From Leishmania panamensis (Eukaryota; Euglenozoa; Kinetoplastea; Trypanosomatida; Trypanosomatidae): DNA of 64,000 nucleotides. Made by a program: the position numbers and the translations under genes. Under the pieces are notes generated by a model. The model had not been told where the DNA came from. It searched no databases and worked only from the letters and a program-made list of their open reading frames with translations. Shown here piece by piece: positions 20,022 to 30,424 of this stretch (its first letter is position 1; the number at the start of each line of letters is the position of its first letter). The DNA lies in the NCBI RefSeq assembly GCF_000755165.1, contig NC_025870.1, positions 618,784 to 682,783 of the forward strand. Reading direction: 5' to 3'.

Positions 20022-23000
20022 TCACGCGTAGAGGCTTCGCATTGTACCGACGATGAGTTCTGCCTGCTCCGCGTCCAGCTGGTCCGGGTCGCCGCCGCGG
20101 AGGCGCGTGAGACAGGTGCTTATGGCCGCGACAATGTTCGTGCGCACGGCGCTCGAGGTGCTGCTCGAGACGACAACGACCAGCACCGGGATGTTGGCGG
20201 AGAGCGAGTCGTACAGGTACGACACCAGGCTGTGATAGCCGCCTTCCTCTTCGTTTTCGTCGTCTGTGACGAAGAAGTACGACTCGACGTAGCGGCATGC
20301 CGCCTTGCCGACGATGGGCGGCAGCGCCTCGCTCGGGATCAGCTCCGCCGGTGGGCTAAACGAGAAAGGTGCCTCAGTCGCCAGCTGCTGTCGCTGCTCT
20401 CGGCGCTCCTGCAGAGCCTTGGCGAGGGCCGTGAAATACACCTCTAGCTCCTCACTGCGAAAGAGCCCGTTAGGGAACCGTGGGTCAGCGCACTGGCACA
20501 GCACCACGCGACGCGTCTTGCACACCCGCAGCGTCTGCACGCGGTAGATGGCCATGTTGTTTGCTGCCAGCCACACGGCTGGCTCTACGTTGGGAATGCG
20601 CACGGGGAAGCTGTCGTCCCACACGATCACGGCGGGAAGGCGGCTCTTCGTCCCCTTTGCTATCTCCGCAGTTGATGTCGCGGCCCTCTTTTCGGTCTGC
20701 ATGTGCGCGTCCCACTCCTCCATGAGGGTGGGAATGGCGTCGAGCACGAGCTGCAGCCTATGCGTTGTCTCAAGAGCCTCGGGTAGGCGCTCAAGGGGGT
20801 TCCCGCTCAACCGAACGTGCCGCAGACACGGCGCCGCGAGGACAGACACCACCTCGCGATGGCTGCTGCCTCTGCGTCCGCACAGGCTTGTTGAGCAGAC
20901 TGGAGACGATACTACAGCAGACCCAGGCACCGCTACGATGGTCGACCCAGGGGGCATCGTTGTTGCTCGCGTTGGTGTTCTGAGCTTGACGGGGGTCGAC
21001 TCTGCTACATTGACGATGGTAGTGCCGACGCTGGTTATGGCGTTGTGGTGCAGACTCATCCGCTCCAGGAACGGCGCCCTTGTGACCAGTGAGCCAGGGA
21101 TGGCGTCGATGCGGTTGTGCGAGAGGTCGAGACGCACGAGACGTGGTGCGACCAGGACCTCGTTTGGAAACGTTTCAAGTCGGTTGAAGGTGACGATGAT
21201 TTCCGTGAGCAACGAAAAGGTGGAGAGGCGCAGCGGCGCAAGGCACACAAGTGCGTTGTGACTTAGTTGTAGCTCGCCAGTGACCTGATGGAGTCTGTTC
21301 AGCTTTTCCAACGTCGCGGGGGCAGTGAGAGTAACGTACGTCAGCTCCAACTTGGGGTCCTGCGAGAAGAGCTGATGTTCTACAAATTCTTCTACCACAG
21401 CCGCCGCCTCTTCGTGACCAGCGCGACAGCCAACCAGGTGGCGGCCGGCACACTCTTCGTCCTCTCCGTCGCTGCCGCTGCCGTCGCTAGCACCGTACGT
21501 GTCGCCGCTCTTCACGTCGTACGGCTCACCCTGCACCGCGCCAGAACCACCACCACCACCACCACCGCTGGTCTGCTCGTCGATACCGGTGTGGCGGACC
21601 GTCTCCACCTCCTTCCTGCGCACGCGGCGAAGCGCACGCACGCCGTAGAAGCAGTCTTTAAGGTGTTTGCCTCGGTGTACTGAGTCCAGCGCCTTGTCGT
21701 ACAGCTCTGCGAGCGATGAGAGCTGCTGCTGATTTTGGTGTTGTTGTTGCTGCACCACTGCGTTCTCACCGCTAGCCGCGAAGAACGGGTGCCGTGCCGC
21801 TGCAGGGAGCAGCAGTCGCTTGCTCAAATCCTTCTCCAGCATCTGCGTGAGCAAGTTGTGTAGGCGCTCATCGCCGGTTTCCGGAACTGCGACAGGGCCC
21901 TTGCCCATCAGCAGCGATCGGTGCTGAACAAAAGACGTGGTCGACACCGGCAGCGTACCGCACGCCATCTCGCAGACTGTGAGCGCAAAGGCCCAACTGT
22001 CGACAACTTCGCCGGACACCTCTTCGCCGCGCACCTGCTCTGGACAGCTGAACGCCGGCGTTCCTTCCGCTAGCTTTGTGCGGATCTGGCTGTTGCAGGT
22101 GCCGAAGTCAGCGATCTTGACGACACCGTCGCGGTCAACCAGACAGTTCGCCGGCTTGATGTCGCGGTGGTAGAGAAACTCGGAATGCAGGTGCAGCAGC
22201 CCACGAAGGATGTCGGCGCCGTACTGGCGCACCTGCTCGAGAGGCAGCGCCGGGGCACCAGGGGCATGAATAGGGCCCTTCTCGCAATACTCCATGATTA
22301 TGTACACCTTCTGTGAGTCCACGTCCTCGATCACTTCCTTCAGCTTCGTCACGTTGGGGTGGTCAATGAACTTCATGACGGCAATCTCTCTCAGCAGATC
22401 ATCTTCGTTCATGCCTGCCATGGCGGCCTTGAACCGGCTGCGGCCGAGGTTGATGCCGGACTGCGCCGCTTTCTTCTGCCGCCGGAGTATCTTCAGCGCA
22501 AAGAGTTCCCGCGTGTGAATGTGCTGAACCAACTTCACCTTGGCGTACGAGCCATGTCCGAGCTGCCGCACCACGACATAGTCGTTGATGACCTTGTTAC
22601 CACCGCTGTTGCGCGTCTTGGTGACCAAAGCCCCTTCGTGCGCCGAGTTGGAGCGCGACTTGCGCTGGAAGCGCTTCAGTTCGTGCTCGTGCGGCAGCGC
22701 AGGGCCGGACACCAGTACGAGAGCGGCGGACTCAAATGGCAATGGCTTACAGCTACCGTGCTCCTCCCCCGTCGCCGCCATCGCTGCTGAGAGGGATGAT
22801 GCCCTCTCCACGGCGTCCTCTGGCTCCTGCTGCTGGATAAAGCACTCCTGACAAAGAATGTAGTCGCACTGATCGCAGCGGTACACCGGTTCAGCATCAT
22901 CGATGGAACGTTTACACTTGGTGCAGGGGTGATAGAAGAGGCAGCTCACACCGCCATCGCCGGACAGAGAGAAGATAGAGTCCCCGCCAAAGGTTCGGCT

Positions 23001-24317
23001 CGAGCTACAGTGGTTGTCCTGGATGGAGAGCATCGCGTGCGCCGGGTTGTGCACGGCCCGCACCGCTTTGAGGTCGAAGCGGCAGTCTTCGCACAGGAAA
23101 AAGTCATCGCAGACTTCACAGGCAAAAGAGACGGTGGCGTTTCGGCAGAGCGCACACTCGCGCGGCTGATTGCAAAATACAGCAAGTCCGTTGTTGCATC
23201 GCTGCTGATCGAGCCGCTCAGCGTGGATGGCCCTGCCCATGGCGTAGTCGTTCTGTGGTCGACTGCTGCCGGCCTCACCAGTGGTGAGGCCGGTAAAGAC
23301 GGGCGACCCCCCTAAGATATCTCGCCCAAAGTCGCTGCCGCTGGAGAGGGCGTGGGGGTTATTAGGGGTGTCGGCCAGACTCAGGAGACTCACAGTGCTC
23401 TGCGAATGCTTGTGGGAGAGAGAGATCCCTTTCGGGGACGCACTGCGCTGCCCAAGACGGACGCCGATGCAAAAGCTTCCTAATGGTACCATCGTACCGT
23501 GACTGACACCGCTATGTCCGGGTACCATTGTCATCGAGAGTTGGATGCCGCAGTCCCTTGGCGTGTTCTTTTCCTTATCCGACTCGATGCCGAAGCCGCC
23601 ATCGCTGATGTCGGGGGTCTGAATTTGGTGCCGTTCCTGCGACGGCGGTGCGGCAGTGCCGGAGGTGGATGCACTGGGGCCAGAGGAGCTGGGCTTTGCA
23701 TACCTAAGGCGCTTCGGCGAGGAGATAGAGACGCGTGCGATGGTCGTGGCAGCGCCTTGCGGAGACACCGCCGCCTGCGTAAGCAGGAGCTGCGTCTGTT
23801 TGGAGTCAGGAGGGATGGTAGCGATCGTTATGGGGCTCAAGTGGCGGCCACGGCCACCCTCGCTCATTCGCCGCTGCATAACCACCAAGGAGGAGGGGCT
23901 AGCCGTGGTAGAGGTGGGCTCTTTTTCATCGAGGCCACCAGCCTCTGCGTGGCTGTCAGTGCTAACCAGACTGTGCCGTGGGAAGGTGAGGCGGGTGCGC
24001 GTACTCTTCTCTGTTAGCGGGGACACGACCACCCCTTCATCCACATCGCTGCTGGCCCCGACTTTCGAGAGTGGGTTTGGGTAGTGGAGGACGCCGATGG
24101 CTCTGTCGTGCACCCGATCCTCCGTGTCGTTGCTGCACCTGATGCGGTTGGGATTCTTGCTATCTACTGTACATACGCCATTTGTGTTCACCTTGCTGCT
24201 ATTCGTGTGATCTAAGACGACCTGGTTGCTGGATCGGCTCGTCGAGTCGAAGTACCTCTTCGGCGGCGCATCCTTACCCGTCTCCCGCGAGGCCTGCGTG
24301 GAGCCGCTACAGCCCAT
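20022..24317 (-). CDS. Putatively N-myristoylated zinc-finger, protein kinase and leucine-rich-repeat protein
   Basis: This 1431-residue protein begins MGCSGS, a consensus for N-myristoylation plus nearby Cys palmitoylation, so membrane anchoring is likely. Residues 20-350 are Ser/Thr-rich and disordered. Two Cys-rich ZZ/B-box-like modules follow (about 384-420 and 465-495). The Ser/Thr kinase domain spans about 578-847: glycine loop LGHGSYAKV, ALK lysine 609, HRD 717-719, DFG 737-739, and CPE at 758-760 in place of APE. All catalytic residues are present; closest by eye are LKB1/CaMKK-like activating kinases. The kinase is followed by a linker with a Gly run, leucine-rich repeats at about 1050-1230 (LDLSHNRIDAIP, MSLHHNAIT) and an unassigned C-terminal domain. 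The substrate is unknown. The start is the ATG at 24317. Confidence 0.87.
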   Translation of the reverse strand: MGCSGSTQASRETGKDAPPKRYFDSTSRSSNQVVLDHTNSSKVNTNGVCTVDSKNPNRIRCSNDTEDRVHDRAIGVLHYPNPLSKVGASSDVDEGVVVSPLTEKSTRTRLTFPRHSLVSTDSHAEAGGLDEKEPTSTTASPSSLVVMQRRMSEGGRGRHLSPITIATIPPDSKQTQLLLTQAAVSPQGAATTIARVSISSPKRLRYAKPSSSGPSASTSGTAAPPSQERHQIQTPDISDGGFGIESDKEKNTPRDCGIQLSMTMVPGHSGVSHGTMVPLGSFCIGVRLGQRSASPKGISLSHKHSQSTVSLLSLADTPNNPHALSSGSDFGRDILGGSPVFTGLTTGEAGSSRPQNDYAMGRAIHAERLDQQRCNNGLAVFCNQPRECALCRNATVSFACEVCDDFFLCEDCRFDLKAVRAVHNPAHAMLSIQDNHCSSSRTFGGDSIFSLSGDGGVSCLFYHPCTKCKRSIDDAEPVYRCDQCDYILCQECFIQQQEPEDAVERASSLSAAMAATGEEHGSCKPLPFESAALVLVSGPALPHEHELKRFQRKSRSNSAHEGALVTKTRNSGGNKVINDYVVVRQLGHGSYAKVKLVQHIHTRELFALKILRRQKKAAQSGINLGRSRFKAAMAGMNEDDLLREIAVMKFIDHPNVTKLKEVIEDVDSQKVYIIMEYCEKGPIHAPGAPALPLEQVRQYGADILRGLLHLHSEFLYHRDIKPANCLVDRDGVVKIADFGTCNSQIRTKLAEGTPAFSCPEQVRGEEVSGEVVDSWAFALTVCEMACGTLPVSTTSFVQHRSLLMGKGPVAVPETGDERLHNLLTQMLEKDLSKRLLLPAAARHPFFAASGENAVVQQQQHQNQQQLSSLAELYDKALDSVHRGKHLKDCFYGVRALRRVRRKEVETVRHTGIDEQTSGGGGGGGSGAVQGEPYDVKSGDTYGASDGSGSDGEDEECAGRHLVGCRAGHEEAAAVVEEFVEHQLFSQDPKLELTYVTLTAPATLEKLNRLHQVTGELQLSHNALVCLAPLRLSTFSLLTEIIVTFNRLETFPNEVLVAPRLVRLDLSHNRIDAIPGSLVTRAPFLERMSLHHNAITSVGTTIVNVAESTPVKLRTPTRATTMPPGSTIVAVPGSAVVSSPVCSTSLCGRRGSSHREVVSVLAAPCLRHVRLSGNPLERLPEALETTHRLQLVLDAIPTLMEEWDAHMQTEKRAATSTAEIAKGTKSRLPAVIVWDDSFPVRIPNVEPAVWLAANNMAIYRVQTLRVCKTRRVVLCQCADPRFPNGLFRSEELEVYFTALAKALQERREQRQQLATEAPFSFSPPAELIPSEALPPIVGKAACRYVESYFFVTDDENEEEGGYHSLVSYLYDSLSANIPVLVVVVSSSTSSAVRTNIVAAISTCLTRLRGGDPDQLDAEQAELIVGTMRSLYA

Positions 24318-25322
24318 TCTTCTTCTTCTCTTTACTCGCGTAGATGGCGGAAGCTAAGAGGGAGGAGGGCGCAAGATGATCTATACACACGCAGATACTC
24401 GCTCACACGAGATCCAGCTCTTGCACACGTGTGCGGCGGTAATGGGGTGGGTGGGAAGAAATGGATGCCTATTTAGCGCCTCCCAAATACTTCCGCGCCG
24501 ACTACTGTGAGGACCTCTTCCTCTGCACTGGTACGGCTGCGCTTCCTTTGGTGTTCTTCGTAGTGGTCTCCTGTGGAGGAGCGAGCCAGCCAGGTATGCG
24601 AGTGCCGTAGCGTGGATGTGCGCCGGCTTTCGCTCGTACGTATGCCTGTGTGCTTGGCTGAACTAATCTCACGTGTGTGTGTGTGGGTGTGTGGATGGGT
24701 GTGTGTGGGTGTGAGTGTAGGCTGAGCATTGCTTCTCTCCCTTTTCTTCCCAGCGATGGAGCTGTTAGTGGTTAGAGAGGGGGGAAAGAGAGAGGGAGGA
24801 GGGATTGCACGGTGGTGAGGGGCGGGGCCGAGTGCGAAGGGGTGGGTGGGTGAGGGGCATGACAGTGTGTCAATGCAGCCAAAAGTTCATTCTAGTAGAA
24901 CATGTGCACGCAACAGGTGCATGGATGTACTTGTCTGGAGGAACAGCATCGGAAGCGGCGCGACCGTTTCTCTTCTCCCGCCTACGGCTGCTTGTGCTCG
25001 TTCGTAGTATTGGCACTGAGAGAGTGCGCGACAGCTAGAGAGAACAACAGCGAAGGAGAAGATGACAGGGAGCTGATGCTGTTGAAGAGAGGGAGAGAAA
25101 GAGTGAGGAGGTGTGTATGTGTGTGAGGAAGCAGCAACATCTTAGCCTGGATCGACGGGAGATACAGCAAAACAGGAACCGCTACGTGGATAGTGTGTAC
25201 ATCCATCACCCTTCTCTCTCGCTGACACCTGCAATCCCCAACGCACCCATGCCAAACGTTTGCGACGGCAACCGGCATCCGCACCCAAGAAGCGATCTCT
25301 CTCTCTCCATGTGCACAGCAGC
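24318..25322. other. Intergenic region between IBA57 and the kinase gene
   Basis: About 1.0 kb with no gene. Presumed IBA57 3' UTR plus kinase 5' UTR, with a GT-rich run at 24673-24720. Confidence 0.65.
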
Positions 25323-26516
25323 TCAGGCATTGTTCTTCAGGAGCCTCCTCACCTCTTTGAGCGGCCACCAGTCAGGTAAGTGTGTCTGCACCGGCGTGCC
25401 ATTCTTCAGCTGCAGTCCCGGCACCGTGTGAGTTGCCTTGTCCACATAGCGGAGGCGAAGAAGGCCAACGCCGACTTGGCCGCACACGCCCGTCACCACA
25501 CCGATCTTTTCCTTTGAAGCTGAGTAGAGGGGCTCCCCTATCTCTACCGGCCGCGTTGTCGCGACGGCGCCGTCGTCAGTGGTGGTGCTCACCGCTGGGG
25601 GCCCCCCACTCGCGGGGCCGAAGTGGAGCGGCACCGTCCGCTTTCGCGTCACGAGCATGACGTGGGTTCGGTGCGTGAGCTCCTGCCCAAGGTAGCACCC
25701 CTTGTGAAAGCTGACGCCCTTTAGGAAGTCCAAATTCCCTTCGAACGGGAGGCTCTTGTTCTTGAACACACCCGGCCCCTCACCGATGCCCCGGCTGTAC
25801 AGGAGTGTCGTGTAGGGGTCGACAGAGGAGAGCGGAGGGGCCCACGTGGCGGGCACGACGCACCTCCGCAGAAACCAGTTAAGTGGCGTCGCGACAGAGT
25901 CGGTGGCGGGTGGTAGGGAGGAGGTGGGAGGAGGCCCCGTCACGAATGTCGCCGCTGCATCTTCTGAATCCGACGCAGGCTTGCAGTAGGGCGATGGCGA
26001 TTGTGGAAATAGCGCATTATTGCGTGGATCGGCGAAGCACTCAGTGTGCCGCTCCTCCAGCGTCTTTGAGGACGACGACGTGACGGAGCTCACCCTCGCA
26101 TCACTGCTACTCCCAACATTACTGCTGCGTTGCGCATCTGCGCCAGTGGGCGGAGCTGCGGACGTCTCCTCCAAGGCGGCTAGCACAACGAGCTCTTTGC
26201 CGACATCATCGATGTGAACCTTCTTGCGCATCTTCATCTCCGTCAGGTGGTCAAGCAGCTCGGCTACACTGCTCTCATGCACGTCAACGAGGATGGAGGC
26301 CTGTCTCTCGTGGAGCTGCTTGCACTGGTACAAGTGCGCGTCGCACAGGACGCGGCCAGTGAAGTAGAGAAAACACCCATACATGCTGCCATTAGGGTGC
26401 AGTTCGTGGAGGTCGTTGGTGAAGATGCCTTGCAGAAATTCATGCGCGTCCGTGCCACGCACACGCAGAATGCGGCGACTCGGCAGCCGACACACAAATG
26501 GCGCGAGCGGCTTCAT
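25323..26516 (-). CDS. IBA57: IBA57-type folate-binding Fe-S cluster assembly factor (YgfZ family)
   Basis: The 397-residue protein carries the YgfZ/IBA57 signature KGCYLGQE at residues 272-279, with the conserved cysteine Cys274. The GcvT-like fold is recognisable at both ends: RILRVRGTDAHEFLQGIFTNDL (15-36) and the barrel segment VGVVTG...VGLLRLRY near the C-terminus. In mitochondria IBA57 works with ISCA1 and ISCA2 to build [4Fe-4S] clusters for aconitase, lipoate synthase and others. A low-complexity Ser/Ala/Pro insert (about 118-205), absent from bacterial YgfZ, splits the fold. No strong presequence is obvious, but the first 20 residues are basic and free of acidic residues. The start is the ATG at 26516. 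Confidence 0.87.
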   Translation of the reverse strand: MKPLAPFVCRLPSRRILRVRGTDAHEFLQGIFTNDLHELHPNGSMYGCFLYFTGRVLCDAHLYQCKQLHERQASILVDVHESSVAELLDHLTEMKMRKKVHIDDVGKELVVLAALEETSAAPPTGADAQRSSNVGSSSDARVSSVTSSSSKTLEERHTECFADPRNNALFPQSPSPYCKPASDSEDAAATFVTGPPPTSSLPPATDSVATPLNWFLRRCVVPATWAPPLSSVDPYTTLLYSRGIGEGPGVFKNKSLPFEGNLDFLKGVSFHKGCYLGQELTHRTHVMLVTRKRTVPLHFGPASGGPPAVSTTTDDGAVATTRPVEIGEPLYSASKEKIGVVTGVCGQVGVGLLRLRYVDKATHTVPGLQLKNGTPVQTHLPDWWPLKEVRRLLKNNA

Positions 26517-27213
26517 TTCTGCACTGATGTTGAGTGCGCTACGAGAGAAAGGGAAGGAGGCGCAAGGGAGGCGCTACGATGGTTCTGGACAGGGATAAGA
26601 CGTCTTCAACTTCAGCTTCACACGTGCACCGCGTCTGCTCCTCTGTCTCTCTCTTTGCGTGTACGTGCAGAGGTGGAAAAGGAAGGGCCACAGTAGTTCC
26701 TGTAAGACCCCCTGTGCGCCTCTCTTTCAAGGATACTGCGAGGAAGGAGAGGGAGAGAGGGGGTAGGAGATGGACTAAGTAGCTCAGAGGTGGTGGTGGT
26801 GGTAAAGCGACTGCGTCGCACGTAGGCACCCACAGACGTGCGGAACACACTGGCGGACACACGATCAGCTTCTGGAATGATGCCCATCGGTGGTTTTCAT
26901 CTTTTCCACTCCACGACTGCTAGCGAGGAGGGTTGAGGAAGCGATTGTTGCGTGAAGCACAACGCATGCAAAGTAGAGATGTCCACGAGGGGGACACGGC
27001 AGATAAACACGACTCATCATTCCACAGCAGCGTCATTCTCCTCATCAATGGCAGCAGTGGTCCACCCGTTCTCTCCGTTTGCTCTCCAGACCGTCCCAGC
27101 AGCGGAGGACGTTGCGCTGCCCCGCTCCGACTTCTGCCCTGTTGTCGTGTTACCCTGCGCTATTCCCCTCTGCGCTACGAAGAGCAGGCAAAGGCTACGC
27201 CGGAGCTGCGTTA
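26517..27213. other. Intergenic region between the second SET gene and IBA57
   Basis: About 0.7 kb without a gene; GA-rich plus-strand tracts (26740-26770) are pyrimidine tracts on the transcribed strand near the IBA57 start side. Confidence 0.6.
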
Positions 27214-29430
27214 TCATGTCTCATCCCTTTCTCTGACGGTGTCTGCGAGCTCACACACAGGGCACCGACACTCAAAGCCGTAGTAGTCCTTCAGGTAGCG
27301 CCGCCGCCGTCGCGCGGCAGCGGCGCATGCCTGCTCCCCAAAGTCCTCGACACAGATGTAGCTGGTGAAGAGCTGCTCGCCGGCTTCGATCGCTCGCAGC
27401 GCCACTACCGACGCCGCCACAGGTCCCATGGTGGGCTGAAAGCGCACGTTTGGCGCACAGCTGTGGTTGAGCTTCGTGGCGACATTGTAGAGGGCCACAC
27501 CAGCAGCATGAAGGGAAATCCCTCCACCGGGACCTCGCGCCCCCTTTGCCCCTACTGCGGCCTCGGCCCTTCCAGCGTTGACTCCGTGAAAGAGTGTATA
27601 CAGGCGTTCGAGCAGCACGACCGAGTTAGCCACCTGCGCGGTGGTGCCATCTTCGCGACTCGCCACCTTAAGTGCGTCCGTACCCGCCGCGTCGCTGCGC
27701 TCCGCCTTGCTTTGCAGCCACCGACACCACAGTGTGTAGAGAGGGCTGGCGATGACGTACATGTGGACGTTCGCATTCGTCAGCCAGTACAGCTGTAGGT
27801 AAAGCTGGAGGGGAAAGGCTGTGCACTGCGCCACGGCGAGGGCGTCGGTGACCCACTCCAACACCTGCTTCTCGCTGGTAGTCCCAGGGGACGGCGGCGA
27901 GCGGCGCTCCAGCGCTGGGTAGAGTGGATACAACAATGACAACCCTGTCGAGTCAGTACCCCTCGCGCCCGTTGCCGTGATCGCCATTGTCGTGTACTCC
28001 TCCGCACAGGAAAGTAGCCACCACCATGTCAGCAGGTGCCAACTGAACCTCAGCAGCGAGCGCTGCTCCGTGGAGAGGAGCTGCATGGCACCCTCTGCGT
28101 AGCACCTCAGCATGTCCTCCAGTCGAGTGCGGAAGGCCGGGGCGACGGTGTCCCCCAACCATGCTACAAAGCTCTGCGGTTGCGGCAGAGACGTACTTGA
28201 TACGGATGTCGAAGCCAGTGTGAAGCGCAGGTGCTTAGCCAGAAGAAGGGTGAGCAGCCAAACCCGCTCGTTGCAGCGACGCGCGATGGAGTGAAGGGAG
28301 GAGAGTGCGTCAAGCCGCGTTGGCCACGCACTCAGCCGCAAGGCGACCGATGGTGGGTGTTGTGCGAAGTGGACGATGTCATCAGCAGTGGGGTAGCGGA
28401 GCATCAAGACCCATGGCGCATGTGCTGACAGCGGTGACGGCGAGGCTGTCGCAGCCGCAGAAGCCATCCAATCCTCTGCACGGTCAAGTGCCGCGTCGCT
28501 CACGGGCGGGTGGCCGTGCTGCAGCGAGGTCAGAACAAAGCGCTTTCCCTCCTCGGTAAGGCTGTGCTTCTCACAGGCAGGGGTGCAGAAGTACACACAG
28601 TGACGCCGCCCTGCCACATCCACCTCCGTCAAGTACGAGCGTGGACTTGCAGCGGCGGCGGCTGACTCGCTTGTCTTCTTCACAGGGGGTGCTGGCAGGG
28701 ACACGTCAGTCGGTGCTTCCCCGGGTGCCTGGGCGAGATGCTGCACATTCGCATCGCAGATCAGCTTCCACATCGAAGGGTCAGGCGTCTGCGTTAGGGG
28801 AGTCATGTCGTTGTTCGTGTTTCCTGGTGAGGTGCTGCCAAGCCGTACGTCGCTGCTTCCATCCAGCTCCTGCAACACGCCATCGAGCCGGTCACACTCT
28901 TCTCGCAAGAACGCCAGCAGTGGTGTCCCGCACCCGAAGCAGCAGCGCAAACACTGTAGCTTCTCTTCCGTCGAGGTCCCCGTCTCAGGCACGCGCTTGT
29001 TGCGGCTGCCCTGTTCAACATCGCCAGTGGAGACAGAAGGAGCCCAATGGCCTGGCTGCCGCCATGAAGAGCTGTGTATTGCAGGGAGCTCACGCTGCAC
29101 GGCGCTATAGATATCCCCTGCTTCCTCGCCAACCGTCTTGCTGGTGTTTTCGGCAGACACGGATTCGTCTGCGTGGCTTTGCGTCCCAGCTGGGCAGGTG
29201 TTCCACGTCTTGTAAGACTGCGCAAAAACCCACGGAGTCTCCCAGAGAACGCGACTTCCTGCTTGATAAGACCGAGTCGCAAAGACGCCTACCCCCGTCG
29301 CGGTGTCGACCCACTTTACTTGAGGGGGGAGGGAGGTCGAGGAGCCGTCGGACAGACCTGGACTACCATGATGACGATTGACGAGAGGTGAGACATCTCC
29401 ACCATCGGGAGAAGTGCCACCGATCATCAT
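27214..29430 (-). CDS. Large SET-domain protein with split zinc-finger region
   Basis: This 738-residue protein has an N-terminal SET start (about 33-55, WVDTATGVGVFATRSYQAG). A split Cys-rich region that may be a divergent MYND finger follows (CLRCCFGC near 160 and CVYFCTPAC near 275). The C-terminal SET catalytic half begins at about residue 650, with NHSC (655-658), TSYICVED with Tyr691, and a post-SET CRCPVC cluster (721-726). This is the SMYD/SET5 arrangement for S-adenosylmethionine-dependent lysine methyltransferases. The middle (330-620) is long and mostly helical. It differs from the SMYD-like gene at 6415 in length and zinc-finger spacing, so the two are not recent duplicates. Two ATG codons sit together at the start (29430). 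Confidence 0.84.
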   Translation of the reverse strand: MMIGGTSPDGGDVSPLVNRHHGSPGLSDGSSTSLPPQVKWVDTATGVGVFATRSYQAGSRVLWETPWVFAQSYKTWNTCPAGTQSHADESVSAENTSKTVGEEAGDIYSAVQRELPAIHSSSWRQPGHWAPSVSTGDVEQGSRNKRVPETGTSTEEKLQCLRCCFGCGTPLLAFLREECDRLDGVLQELDGSSDVRLGSTSPGNTNNDMTPLTQTPDPSMWKLICDANVQHLAQAPGEAPTDVSLPAPPVKKTSESAAAAASPRSYLTEVDVAGRRHCVYFCTPACEKHSLTEEGKRFVLTSLQHGHPPVSDAALDRAEDWMASAAATASPSPLSAHAPWVLMLRYPTADDIVHFAQHPPSVALRLSAWPTRLDALSSLHSIARRCNERVWLLTLLLAKHLRFTLASTSVSSTSLPQPQSFVAWLGDTVAPAFRTRLEDMLRCYAEGAMQLLSTEQRSLLRFSWHLLTWWWLLSCAEEYTTMAITATGARGTDSTGLSLLYPLYPALERRSPPSPGTTSEKQVLEWVTDALAVAQCTAFPLQLYLQLYWLTNANVHMYVIASPLYTLWCRWLQSKAERSDAAGTDALKVASREDGTTAQVANSVVLLERLYTLFHGVNAGRAEAAVGAKGARGPGGGISLHAAGVALYNVATKLNHSCAPNVRFQPTMGPVAASVVALRAIEAGEQLFTSYICVEDFGEQACAAAARRRRRYLKDYYGFECRCPVCELADTVRERDET

Positions 29431-30424
29431 TTTATTTTGCCTTCTGGCTGGAATTTGCCCTTGATGCTTGGTGAGCGTGAGTGTATGTGGTGTTGTATGC
29501 CAGCTGTTGAGTCGACCGAGCAGCTGAGGCGACGTCTGACCCCTTCACTCTGTCTTCTCCCTAACTCGGCAATGCCTCCTCTTTTGCTTCCGTTGTTCTT
29601 CGGCTTGTCCGCTTCATCGACTCAACTGCAGACTTTCAGTAGAGTCAAGACAGGGGAGAGGACGAGCTCGTCACACACGCACCCGTCAGTACCCGCAAAC
29701 ACAAACACACACAAAAAAACGCTCAACGTAGTGTGGTGGTGGTGGTGGGGGGGGGCGCGCACATGCGCATGACCGCCACTGTGCGTCCGTGTGGCTGTTT
29801 GTATTTACTCTTCGGTTCTTTCCTCTCGCCTTTGCTGTTGTGGCACACGATAGTCAAGACACACAGAGCGAGCAAGGAGAAACAGAGGAGGAGAAGCGCA
29901 GAGAGGTGGAAGAGGTAGGGCGCACCTGCATCACGTGATGCACTGTCAGTCATGCCCGTTCTGGTTGAGCGCCTGTTTGGATGTGTTTTCCGCCTCTCCG
30001 GTGCGTGTGGCGTTCCTACTCGGTGCTTCAGCACTCCTCACAATTTGCTCGACGACGGGCAGCACATCCCAGGGCCCATACAGCCACTGGCATCCATCTG
30101 TATAGCGAAAGCCAAGAAGAGAGAAGAACGACCCACAAAGACGGCGGTACTCTCCCTCGATACAGTGAGCCTCTAGAAGACAGCCTGTAGGTCCCTAATC
30201 TCTCTCTGGTCCTCTCTTGCTTTTTCCTGCCAAATTTTGACTGCTGCGGGTTATATGGGCGGCATGTAACTCTTCGATCCAGGTGCTCAACTTCATACGT
30301 GTGCGCGTGTCTGCTGCGTGTGAGCGTGAGCGCGCAGTCAGCAGCCCCCCTGCCTGCTTGACTTTTATACTCCCGCCTGTCCTCGTGAGAGGGGGCAGAA
30401 AGAGAGAAGGGGGAGGAGACGCAT
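29431..30424. other. Intergenic region between CGI121 and the second SET gene
   Basis: About 1.0 kb with no gene. Contains a GGT/poly-G run at 29733-29756. The segment 29950-30180 is less repetitive than typical UTR, but I recognise nothing in it. Confidence 0.6.

Noticed and set aside
30062..30082. Short match atcccagggccca on the plus strand to the 5' part of SIDER C
   Set aside because: A 13-base match is about what chance allows when a 500-bp element is compared with both strands of this window; the flanks do not align.
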